Below the pieces are notes generated by a model that was not told the origin of the DNA, ran no database searches, and saw nothing but the letters and a program-made list of their open reading frames with translations. Position numbers and translations under genes: made by a program. Shown piece by piece: positions 7,700 through 14,202 of a stretch of 25,962 nucleotides of DNA (its first letter is position 1; every line of letters begins with the position of its first letter). Origin of the DNA: Flavobacterium sp. UBA6195 (GTDB lineage Bacteria; Bacteroidota; Bacteroidia; Flavobacteriales; Flavobacteriaceae); assembly GCF_002422095.1 (NCBI RefSeq), contig NZ_DITB01000021.1:1-25962 (forward strand), written 5' to 3'.

Positions 7700-7737
7700 A
7701 ACACGAATTATATGATTTATGTAATTCGTGTTTTTTT
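7700..7737 (+). terminator. Rho-independent terminator after pyrE operon
   Basis: An 11-bp perfect stem pairs AACACGAATTA (7700-7710) with TAATTCGTGTT (7722-7732) around an 11-nt loop, and the T-run continues to 7737. Confidence 0.85.
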
Positions 7738-7762
7738 ATGTTTCAAATCGAAATTCCACTAA

Positions 7763-7916
7763 CGTCACTTCGAGTGTTTTGTATTTGGAAAGCCTCAGAT
7801 TTACAAATACAAAATGTATCGAGAACTGTAGAAGGAAAATCGTTGCTATAGTTCTCGATACAATTTTTAAAAGCAAAAATCAGCATTTTTTCTTTTAAAA
7901 ATCACTCGAAGTGACG
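7763..7916. repeat. Cloverleaf-forming palindromic element
   Basis: A perfect 14-bp outer stem (CGTCACTTCGAGTG, 7763-7776, with 7903-7916) closes three hairpins that lie nearly end to end. Hairpin 1 is 7777-7787 with 7804-7814 (11 bp, perfect). Hairpin 2 is 7815-7827 with 7850-7862 (13 bp, perfect, extendable by four pairs). Hairpin 3 is 7864-7873 with 7892-7901 (10 bp, plus an inner 6-bp stem 7875-7880/7885-7890). Only one or two bases are unpaired between the stems. It carries no ORF and follows the pyrE-operon terminator. It may be a dispersed non-coding repeat or a non-autonomous mobile element; no transposase is visible. Confidence 0.8.
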
Positions 7917-7923
7917 GTAATAG

Positions 7924-9045
7924 TTATGCTTGTTTCAAAGCCTCAACCAACAAATCAACATCTTCTTTCGTATTAAAATGACTGAACGAGATTCGTAAAC
8001 TTGGTTTTTTTGTCTCCTCTGCTGATAAAAACTCGGCTAAAACGTGCGATGGTTTAATACTTCCGCTTTGACAAGCACTTCCGCGTGAAACGGCAATTCC
8101 TTTCATATCCAATGTAAATAACAACATGGAAGTCTTTTCTTCCGATAATGGTAATTGGACGTTTAAAAGGTTATAAAACGTATTTTCTCCATTGATTTTC
8201 ACTTCTGGAAATACTTTTTTCAATTCTGAAAAGCAATAGTTTTTTAAATCGGAAATGTAATTGATATCATTTTCTATATTCTCACAAGCTAATTCCAATG
8301 CTTTTGCCATACCAACAACCTGATGAACAGCTTCAGTTCCGGCACGCATTCCTTTTTCTTGCTCGCCTCCGAAAATCATCGGTTGTAGCATGGAATTCTT
8401 TTTTATGTACGCAAACCCAATTCCTTTTGGACCATGAAATTTATGTGCACTTGCTACTAAAAAATCAATTCCCAAGTCTTGTACATCTAAAATTGTTTTT
8501 CCGATAGATTGTACCGTATCGCAATGAAAAAGTGCTTTCGCATACTTGCACAAGTCCGAAACGCGTTTGATGTCTAAAATCGTTCCTATTTCGTTATTTA
8601 CGTGGATTAGCGAGACTAGAGTTGGAACATCTGAATGTAATTTATCAGCAAAATCATGGTAATCGATGTTTCCGTTGGATAAAATCGTAACATATTCAAC
8701 TTGAATTCCGAATTCCTTTGCTAAATGTTCGACAGTATGTAACGTAGCGTGATGCTCGATTTTAGTTGTTATAATGCGTTTAATTCCCAAATCTTTAACA
8801 GCGCTTGCCAAAATCCAATTCGTGGCTTCGGTGGCGCTGGACGTAAAAATAATTTCGGAAGCTTGTGCATTTAGTAATTTCGCAATGGATTTACGCGATG
8901 ATTCTAACAAAGTCTTGGCGCTTCTCCCAAAACTATGCGTTGAAGATGGATTTCCAAAATCGTTTTGTAAAACATTCATCATAGCAGTAATGACTTCTGG
9001 ATGAATAGGCGTGGTTGCGGCGTTATCTAAATACACTTTTCTCAT
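7924..9045 (-). CDS. Cysteine desulfurase (NifS/IscS family)
   Basis: This PLP enzyme removes sulfur from cysteine, yielding alanine and a persulfide used for Fe-S clusters and thiolated cofactors. The product has 373 residues. The PLP Schiff-base lysine is K202 in SAHKFHGPKG, the conserved His lies in KIEHHATLHTVE (about 98-99), and the active-site Cys is C325 in SRGSACQSGSIKPSHVL. The N-terminus VYLDNAATTPIHPEV is diagnostic. I chose the ATG at 9045 (MRKVYLDN); a start at 9060 would overlap the -7 box, which lies 4 nt before the chosen ATG, so the mRNA is predicted to be leaderless. No scaffold or isc/suf genes are adjacent, so the sulfur acceptor is unknown. Confidence 0.95.
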   Translation of the reverse strand: MRKVYLDNAATTPIHPEVITAMMNVLQNDFGNPSSTHSFGRSAKTLLESSRKSIAKLLNAQASEIIFTSSATEATNWILASAVKDLGIKRIITTKIEHHATLHTVEHLAKEFGIQVEYVTILSNGNIDYHDFADKLHSDVPTLVSLIHVNNEIGTILDIKRVSDLCKYAKALFHCDTVQSIGKTILDVQDLGIDFLVASAHKFHGPKGIGFAYIKKNSMLQPMIFGGEQEKGMRAGTEAVHQVVGMAKALELACENIENDINYISDLKNYCFSELKKVFPEVKINGENTFYNLLNVQLPLSEEKTSMLLFTLDMKGIAVSRGSACQSGSIKPSHVLAEFLSAEETKKPSLRISFSHFNTKEDVDLLVEALKQA

Positions 9046-9049
9046 ACAG

Positions 9050-9057
9050 CAAAGATA
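9050..9057 (-). promoter_or_regulatory. -7 promoter box (TATCTTTG), cysteine desulfurase
   Basis: This perfect TAnnTTTG on the minus strand is 4 nt before the ATG at 9045, the same arrangement as at 4040-4047. Confidence 0.7.
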
Positions 9058-9138
9058 CAAATCATTTTATTTTAGAAATCTTAAAATCAATTCGCATTGA
9101 AATTAACAAACATTAGTAAATTAATAAATTAAAACCCT

Positions 9139-9146
9139 TATTTTTG
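9139..9146 (+). promoter_or_regulatory. -7 promoter box (TATTTTTG), lipoprotein gene
   Basis: This perfect TAnnTTTG lies 21 nt before the ATG at 9168. No clear -33 element is visible. Confidence 0.6.
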
Positions 9147-9167
9147 TTGCATAAATTCGATTAATAA

Positions 9168-10100
9168 ATGAAAAAAATTCTAGTTTTGATAGCTTCACTA
9201 TTTTTATTTCAATCATGTGACGATGGAGATTTAATTTTGAAAACTTTTAATTTTAATAATGAAACAGTTCAAAAGTGTAATAATTTACTTTTTGTATCAA
9301 AGGATAAAGAAATATTAATTTTAAATATTCCAAGTTCAATTTTTATTGATGAGCCAACAATTGAAGGAACTCCTAGAATTTATACTTTGGCTAATTCAGA
9401 AGAATTAGTTTATAGATTGTATAATGAAAATGTAAATTCTACAGCTATTTGTTCAGAAATTCCCCCTGCATCACCTACAGTACTTGAAGAATATAAAGCC
9501 CTGCCTGGTGGACAAATTCAAATTACAACAAGTGTTTTGCCTTCTGTCAATGAAACTACAAAAGCAACAACTATTAATTATATTCATCAAATAAAATTGA
9601 TTAATGTTCAATTCACAAATGGTGAAAATAATTTAATTTATGAAGAATTTTTATTCGGAAATTATAAATCTAAAACAAATATTCTTTCTTTTAATTTTTC
9701 TACAAATAACGGAGCTCAGTGTAATGCTAACAATTTATACAAAAACAATAACACGCAATTAATTTCATATGATTATCCAGACTATCTCTTACCAACAACG
9801 GCAGGAACTACTTCAATTAATTTAGATGCAACAAATAAAATCACTTATAAAATGTTTAGTGGGGGAACATTAACAAATGTATTAATTTGCTCTACGACTT
9901 CTCCTGATAGTCCGTTTATTTTAGAAGAAGAATGGATTGCAACCACAGGAACAGTTGAAATAATTACTACTGAAGTAACTGGTTCAAATAATTTACCAGC
10001 ACTTAAATATGACATAAAATTTATAGATATCACATATAAAAAAGGTGATTTGAGTTTTACACATGATATTTTTGATTTTGGTTCCTATGTCACAAATTAG
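9168..10100 (+). CDS. Lipoprotein with two tandem homologous domains
   Basis: I do not recognise the family. The 310-residue product starts with a lipoprotein signal (MKKILVLIASLFLFQSC); C17 is the expected lipidation site, followed by DDGD, so it is probably membrane-anchored and exported. The rest is an internal duplication. Residues 26-166 and about 174-307 align, sharing FNFN/FNFS starts, a Cys (C37/C185), an ICS motif (C95/C241), a P-SP-LEEE/LEEY segment, a strand TVEIITTEV/GQIQITTSV, and an ending LFGNY/DFGSY. The paired cysteines could form a disulfide in each domain. It is monocistronic, with its own -7 box and a strong terminator. The function is unknown. Confidence 0.85.
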   Translation: MKKILVLIASLFLFQSCDDGDLILKTFNFNNETVQKCNNLLFVSKDKEILILNIPSSIFIDEPTIEGTPRIYTLANSEELVYRLYNENVNSTAICSEIPPASPTVLEEYKALPGGQIQITTSVLPSVNETTKATTINYIHQIKLINVQFTNGENNLIYEEFLFGNYKSKTNILSFNFSTNNGAQCNANNLYKNNNTQLISYDYPDYLLPTTAGTTSINLDATNKITYKMFSGGTLTNVLICSTTSPDSPFILEEEWIATTGTVEIITTEVTGSNNLPALKYDIKFIDITYKKGDLSFTHDIFDFGSYVTN

Positions 10101-10117
10101 ATAATCAAAAATGATTT

Positions 10118-10155
10118 AAAAAACACGTTTATAAAGAATAAACGTGTTTTTTTTT
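10118..10155. terminator. Bidirectional terminator
   Basis: CACGTTTA (10124-10131) pairs with TAAACGTG (10139-10146) around a 7-nt loop. It is flanked by an A-run on the left and a T-run on the right, so it works in both directions. It serves the lipoprotein gene and the convergent Smr gene, whose stop codon abuts the T-run. Confidence 0.85.
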
Positions 10156-10714
10156 ACTTTAAATTTTGCTTAATATAAACTTCTGTTGCACCCAAACCAT
10201 ATTTTTGATAGTTGGCATCTTGGAATGAAATACCTTCATAGCGTCCCAACATAAAGTCCAATTCGGCCTTTAAAACACCTTCACCAACACCATGAATAAA
10301 CACCACTTTTGGCATCCGATTTTTGATAGCAAAATCGAGTTGGCGTTTAGCCGTTTCCATTTGCAAAGTCAGAATATCATAATTGTTCATTCCGCGTTTT
10401 GAAGGTACTAATTTTTCGATATGCAAATCAATTTCTAAAACAAATTCGTCCTTACGAGAACGCTTTTCTTTGATGAAACTTCGCTTTTTTGGCTCTTCTT
10501 TATCTTTTAAAACAGAACCTAAACTTTGAGTGGAGAAAAAACATCTTAACTCATTGGAATTATTTATTTTAACTAATTCGTTGACAAAAAATGTCATCAC
10601 AAAATTATCAGTAATTTCCACTGAAATTTCATTGTTTTTAACCTTTATTACCACTCCTGAAATATCGTCGTCTAAAACCGCAACCTTATCTCCTATTTCA
10701 AATTTCTGTGTCAT
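10154..10714 (-). CDS. Smr-domain protein (MutS2 C-terminal-like)
   Basis: The 186-residue product has an N-terminal beta-rich module (KFEIGDKVAVLDDDISGVVI) like the SH3-like part of DUF2027 proteins, a charged linker (about 80-95), and a C-terminal Smr domain. The Smr domain shows DLHIE (the LDLHG-type motif) and the HGVGEGVLK nuclease/binding motif, at about residues 98-186. Stand-alone Smr domains can nick DNA or cleave RNA, for example in ribosome rescue. Which applies here is not readable. The ATG at 10714 (MTQKFEIGD) is preferred over upstream candidates. It overlaps the end of the small membrane-protein gene by 17 bp, implying coupling. Confidence 0.9.
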   Translation of the reverse strand: MTQKFEIGDKVAVLDDDISGVVIKVKNNEISVEITDNFVMTFFVNELVKINNSNELRCFFSTQSLGSVLKDKEEPKKRSFIKEKRSRKDEFVLEIDLHIEKLVPSKRGMNNYDILTLQMETAKRQLDFAIKNRMPKVVFIHGVGEGVLKAELDFMLGRYEGISFQDANYQKYGLGATEVYIKQNLK

Positions 10715-10895
10715 TTTTTTCTTCGTTTTCTCCATCATTTTTAGATGGTATTTTCTTCATTAATCTAAATAATCCAAACATAAAAACAGCCATTGCTCCT
10801 ATCATAATAAATCTATTTGGAGCTGGTTTTGATTGCTCAATCAAAGCAAAAATTCCGACCGCTGCAAACACTAAAATGTATAAAAATTGTTTCAT
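10698..10895 (-). CDS. Small two-TM membrane protein upstream of Smr gene
   Basis: This 65-residue protein has two predicted membrane spans (about residues 3-19 and 28-46) separated by a short loop with EQSKPAPN, then a charged tail (KKIPSKNDGENEEKNDTEI). No family function is known to me. Its 3' end overlaps the Smr gene start by 17 bp on the same strand, and a -7 box lies 23 nt before its ATG, so it leads a two-gene operon. Its clean start and promoter make it a credible gene despite its size. Confidence 0.8.
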   Translation of the reverse strand: MKQFLYILVFAAVGIFALIEQSKPAPNRFIMIGAMAVFMFGLFRLMKKIPSKNDGENEEKNDTEI

Positions 10896-10918
10896 AATTT
10901 ATCTTTTTATAAAGTTTT

Positions 10919-10926
10919 CAAAAATA
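10919..10926 (-). promoter_or_regulatory. -7 promoter box (TATTTTTG), small membrane protein/Smr operon
   Basis: This perfect TAnnTTTG on the minus strand is 23 nt before the ATG at 10895. It lies back to back with the divergent box at 10946-10953. Confidence 0.65.
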
Positions 10927-10945
10927 GTGTTTTTAAAATTAGTAT

Positions 10946-10953
10946 TAGTTTTG
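10946..10953 (+). promoter_or_regulatory. -7 promoter box (TAGTTTTG), DUF2752 operon
   Basis: This perfect TAnnTTTG is 50 nt before the ATG at 11004, giving a leader of roughly 45 nt. Confidence 0.5.
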
Positions 10954-11003
10954 AACTTTTTTTTGTAAACTTGTGGAACAATTTTCAACCACAAAAAAGC
11001 ATT

Positions 11004-11294
11004 ATGAAAGAACACATGTTGCCCTGTATGAACAAACAACTTTTTGGAGTTGAATGTCCGGGTTGTGGAACACAAAGAGCCATTGCTTTTTTATTAGAAG
11101 GAGAATTCTGGGAAGCTTTTAAAATGTTTCCTGCTATTTACACTTTAGTTGTTTTCTTTATTCTTTTAGCACTTCATCTATTAGACAAAAAGAGAAATTA
11201 CTACAAATTAGTTATCACAAGCGCTATTTTAAATGGAGTTATTATTTTAATAGCCTATTTTATCAAAATATATTTTAACTCTGTAACCAATTAA
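11004..11294 (+). CDS. DUF2752 membrane protein
   Basis: This 96-residue protein carries the DUF2752 hallmark CPGCGTQRA at residues 18-26, here as FGVECPGCGTQRAIAF, plus another Cys at residue 8. Two hydrophobic spans follow (about 38-55 and 68-90). DUF2752 proteins are small inner-membrane proteins of unknown function; the CxxC suggests metal or redox chemistry. I chose the ATG at 11004 because it gives the usual family N-terminus; a longer form from 10887 would start before the promoter. It is followed after 12 bp by the CCC-motif gene and is probably co-transcribed with it. Confidence 0.88.
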   Translation: MKEHMLPCMNKQLFGVECPGCGTQRAIAFLLEGEFWEAFKMFPAIYTLVVFFILLALHLLDKKRNYYKLVITSAILNGVIILIAYFIKIYFNSVTN

Positions 11295-11306
11295 ACTAAT
11301 ATATTT

Positions 11307-11633
11307 ATGGAAAATCAAAAATTACCTAATGCTACTGCAGTCCTAATTTTAGGAATATTTTCAATTTTAACTTGTTGTTGTTACGGAATTTTTAGTATCA
11401 TATTGGGTGTTGTAGCTTTAGTTTTAGCAAATAAAGACACAAAATTATATGCTGAAAACCCTAGTATCTATAACAATTACAATAATATAAAAATTGGTAA
11501 AATATTAAGTATCATTGGAATTACACTAGGTGTCATTTACCTAATTTATGTAATAGTTCTATTTACTACTTTAGGAGTTGAAGGTATTGAACAAATGCAA
11601 CAAGAAATGATGAGAAGATACGGAGGGAAATAA
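11307..11633 (+). CDS. CCC-motif membrane protein (DUF4190-like)
   Basis: This 108-residue membrane protein has three consecutive cysteines at residues 23-25 (LTCCCYGIFSIILG) within the first hydrophobic region (about 10-45), a polar loop (NKDTKLYAENPSIYNNYNN), and a second span (about 60-85). This layout fits the CCC-motif/DUF4190-like proteins common next to DUF2752 genes in Flavobacteriaceae. The function is unknown. The Cys triplet may be a lipidation or metal-binding site, but that is a guess. A strong terminator 23 bp after the stop closes the unit. Confidence 0.87.
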   Translation: MENQKLPNATAVLILGIFSILTCCCYGIFSIILGVVALVLANKDTKLYAENPSIYNNYNNIKIGKILSIIGITLGVIYLIYVIVLFTTLGVEGIEQMQQEMMRRYGGK

Positions 11634-11655
11634 AACAATATATTAATCTAATCAA

Positions 11656-11690
11656 AAAGAACGCTATCAACATCTTAGCGTTCTTTTTTT
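11656..11690 (+). terminator. Rho-independent terminator
   Basis: AAAGAACGCTA (11656-11666) pairs perfectly with TAGCGTTCTTT (11676-11686), with a 9-nt loop and T-run to 11690. It ends the DUF2752/CCC operon. Confidence 0.9.
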
Positions 11691-11738
11691 GTATAATAAC
11701 AACTCATTAACAAATCGTTTACAACACTTTCTTGGAGT

Positions 11739-11755
11739 TTGGCACAGCAATTGGA
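11739..11755 (+). promoter_or_regulatory. Sigma-54-type -24/-12 promoter candidate
   Basis: TTGGCAC-AGCAA-TTGGA matches the sigma-54 consensus TGGCAC-N5-TTGC with correct spacing; the -12 GC is GG. Transcription would start near 11766. No TAnnTTTG box precedes this gene, unlike its neighbours. The leader contains the small hairpin CGTTT-tag-AAACG inside AGCAAC/GTTGCT. Confidence 0.55.
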
Positions 11756-11827
11756 AATACCTAATCAAGCAACCGTTTTAGAAACGAGTTTTAAAATGAA
11801 GTTGCTCAACTTTTAAATTGTTGTATC

Positions 11828-12571
11828 ATGAAATCGAAGATTCACGAATTCCGAAAACTAAATGTGTACATCATGAGTAAAAAAATTACACTTTTAGTAG
11901 TAGCCAGTATCTTTCTGGTAGGGAACATGGCTTTAGCGTCAGAAAATCCTGTTTTTTCTGATAACACAAATAGAAGAGGTTATTACATCGATTATAGAGA
12001 TGCAGAACCTATCATCTTTAGAGAAAGAGGAATCGAGTTTATATTGTTTCCAAATGGTGAATTTGATTTCAACACAAGACCATCAGGACCTAGATACGCT
12101 GTAAATGGAACAAATGGTGCTCCTAGAACAAGAGGTTACTACGGAATTTCTGAAAGAGGAATCCGAGTTGAGCATGATAACTTTGGTAAAGTAAGACGTG
12201 TGGGTAATGTTTACATCAACTACGATGCTTTTGGTAGAGTTAAAAGAATTGGAACTATTTACATGAGCTATAACAGCTTTGCAGTAACAAGAGTAGGAAA
12301 CATGCGAATTGTGTACGACAGAAGAGGACGAATTGTAAGCGTATATGGATTTATCAACTATACTAATAGTGGTTATACTTACAATCCTAGAGGAACTCAT
12401 TATTCTGGAGGAAATGGAGGTTATGGTTATGGAGATGACGATTATGATGATGATTATGGAAGCGACGATGACTATTACTACTACAGAAAAGACGGATCTA
12501 AAGCTAAAATGACAGATGATGACGTTAAAGAAATCAAAAGAGAAACTTTAGAAGTAAAAAGAGATAAATAA
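11828..12571 (+). CDS. Exported beta-repeat protein, Asp/Tyr-rich tail
   Basis: This 247-residue protein is of a family I recall from Flavobacterium without assigned function. An unusual 15-residue leader (MKSKIHEFRKLNVYI) precedes a normal signal peptide, MSKKITLLVVASIFLVGNM with ALA-type cleavage. The true start may therefore be 11828 or 11873. The mature part has repeated strands of the type VGNVYINYDAFGRVKRIG (about residues 125-185, three to four copies). The C-terminus is rich in Gly, Asp and Tyr (GYGYGDDDYDDDYG), then basic/acidic. It is probably periplasmic or cell-surface. A sigma-54-like promoter 73 bp upstream suggests regulated expression. It is flanked by terminators on both sides, so it is monocistronic. 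Confidence 0.85.
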   Translation: MKSKIHEFRKLNVYIMSKKITLLVVASIFLVGNMALASENPVFSDNTNRRGYYIDYRDAEPIIFRERGIEFILFPNGEFDFNTRPSGPRYAVNGTNGAPRTRGYYGISERGIRVEHDNFGKVRRVGNVYINYDAFGRVKRIGTIYMSYNSFAVTRVGNMRIVYDRRGRIVSVYGFINYTNSGYTYNPRGTHYSGGNGGYGYGDDDYDDDYGSDDDYYYYRKDGSKAKMTDDDVKEIKRETLEVKRDK

Positions 12572-12595
12572 AAATTGGTTGGTTAGTTTGTTTTT

Positions 12596-12634
12596 AAATC
12601 CTGTGGATTCTGGGAAGATGAAGCAGGATTTTTT
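12596..12634 (+). terminator. Rho-independent terminator
   Basis: AAATCCTG (12596-12603) pairs with CAGGATTT (12624-12631) around a 20-nt loop, followed by a T-run to 12634. It lies 25 bp after the exported protein gene. Confidence 0.75.
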
Positions 12635-12720
12635 ATGTTCAAGATCAAGAACAAATACAAAAATCAATTTTCAAATTTGGAACACAGATTGAATAAATTT
12701 AAAAATTAAAAAAATATTTA

Positions 12721-14187
12721 TTACTTCTTCAAAATTCTTTTAAAAACAGAGTTCATCACAAAATTGATATCGGAAGAGATTTTCAAATAAAAACTCCATC
12801 CCAAGTAGAAAATAGTTACTAAAATTGATTTTAAAATAATATTCAAGAAAGGATGAAATGAAAAATCCCAATAATAAAACACGACAAAACTAAGAAATGT
12901 TACACCCAAAGCTTTAATTGTATTCTTTGTAAACGGAAATAAATCCATTTTAAGGACCACAAACAGTAATTTAGCTAAACTATATATTGTAATTGAAATT
13001 AACGTTGCTATTGCCGCTCCATTTAAACCGTAAAGTGGAATAAATACCATATTTAAAGAAACAGTTAAAAAAACCAAGAACAATCCTAAAAATAAAACGG
13101 CTTTGTAATATTTTGAATTAAAAATTATGGAATTATTATTTCCTAAAATCAAATCGAAATATTTTGAAACTCCAATTAAGAAAACAACCGCAACTCCTTC
13201 ACTATAACCTGCTGGCATTACAGTATACAATTGGTTAATATTAACCAAAATTCCTATCAAAATCAAACCTCCTATTACCTGAAGCGTAATTGACGATTTT
13301 TTATACAATTCATTAAGCTCATCGTGTTTCTTTTCACTCATCAATTTTGCCGTAATTGGATATGTAATTTGATGCATAGCTCGACTTGGAACTGCAATCA
13401 CGGTCGCAATAAAGATAGCAACAGAATAAAAAGCAATATTATCGATATCTATATAAAAGTTAAGCATAAATTTATCTACATCTAATAATAAAGTAGCTAC
13501 ACTGCCCGATAAAATAATGAAAAAACAATAGGTTAAAATTGCCTTGATATTATCCGGAAAAACCAAATTAAAACTCGGTCTTTTTACTCGCATTGAATAA
13601 ATAAACATCACAACTAGTGTTGCAAAGTAAATCCCCATTAATGCGAAAACAAATTGTTTTGGCGAAATATAATCGAAATAAACTGCGAATAGGAAAATCG
13701 AAATTAAAACACGCAACAGCACTTCTTTTACAAAACTACCATAAACCGATTGCATATGTACTTTTACCCAAGCATAGAAAATCTCAAAATATCCCATACA
13801 AAGTCCAATTACCGGAATTTGCCACACATAATCGTATACAATTTGATTTTTTTGAGACAATAAACTCGCTATTTGGTGATAACCAAAAAATCCAATTAAA
13901 CTTATTGGAAGAATTATCAGTAAAGGTAAAACCAATACAAACGTTAGAAATTGCGATTTTTTTTCTTCAGTTTCGTATTCGTTATAAAATTTCACCAAAG
14001 TATTGTGAACTCCAAACGCCATTAAAGGCATCATAATGTTAGCAGCGGATAATATAAATCCCACCAAACCATAATAAGTATCCCCTAAAAATTGTCCGTA
14101 CATAAACAAGGTATTAATCGCACCAATTCCAAAACCGATGTAAGTAATGATGGTGTTTTTAATCGATTGTTTGATGACAATTCCCAT
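12721..14187 (-). CDS. Polysaccharide/oligosaccharide flippase (MOP family)
   Basis: This 488-residue integral membrane protein is of the Wzx/MATE-like type. It begins IKNTIITYIGFGIGAINTLF, the usual first segment of these flippases, and has about 12-14 hydrophobic spans spread evenly through its length. These proteins flip lipid-linked saccharides across the inner membrane. It sits 15 bp after the glycosyltransferase gene on the same strand, with no promoter in between, so both are probably made from one mRNA. The specific lipid-linked substrate cannot be inferred. A polytopic transporter of another MOP subgroup is the main alternative. Confidence 0.9.
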   Translation of the reverse strand: MGIVIKQSIKNTIITYIGFGIGAINTLFMYGQFLGDTYYGLVGFILSAANIMMPLMAFGVHNTLVKFYNEYETEEKKSQFLTFVLVLPLLIILPISLIGFFGYHQIASLLSQKNQIVYDYVWQIPVIGLCMGYFEIFYAWVKVHMQSVYGSFVKEVLLRVLISIFLFAVYFDYISPKQFVFALMGIYFATLVVMFIYSMRVKRPSFNLVFPDNIKAILTYCFFIILSGSVATLLLDVDKFMLNFYIDIDNIAFYSVAIFIATVIAVPSRAMHQITYPITAKLMSEKKHDELNELYKKSSITLQVIGGLILIGILVNINQLYTVMPAGYSEGVAVVFLIGVSKYFDLILGNNNSIIFNSKYYKAVLFLGLFLVFLTVSLNMVFIPLYGLNGAAIATLISITIYSLAKLLFVVLKMDLFPFTKNTIKALGVTFLSFVVFYYWDFSFHPFLNIILKSILVTIFYLGWSFYLKISSDINFVMNSVFKRILKK

Positions 14188-14202
14188 GTTTGAAGTTTGA
14201 AT

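Noticed and set aside
7763..7916. Reading the cloverleaf as a tRNA or tmRNA
   Set aside because: Stem lengths of 10-14 bp, no anticodon or T-loop signature and no CCA acceptor.
12083..12400. Ser-rich minus-strand ORF opposite the exported repeat protein
   Set aside because: Its Ser/Val/Ile-rich sequence is the mirror of repeated coding sequence; no promoter or domain.
13617..14036. 139-codon plus-strand ORF inside the flippase gene
   Set aside because: It is antisense to a clear flippase, with no recognisable domain or promoter.
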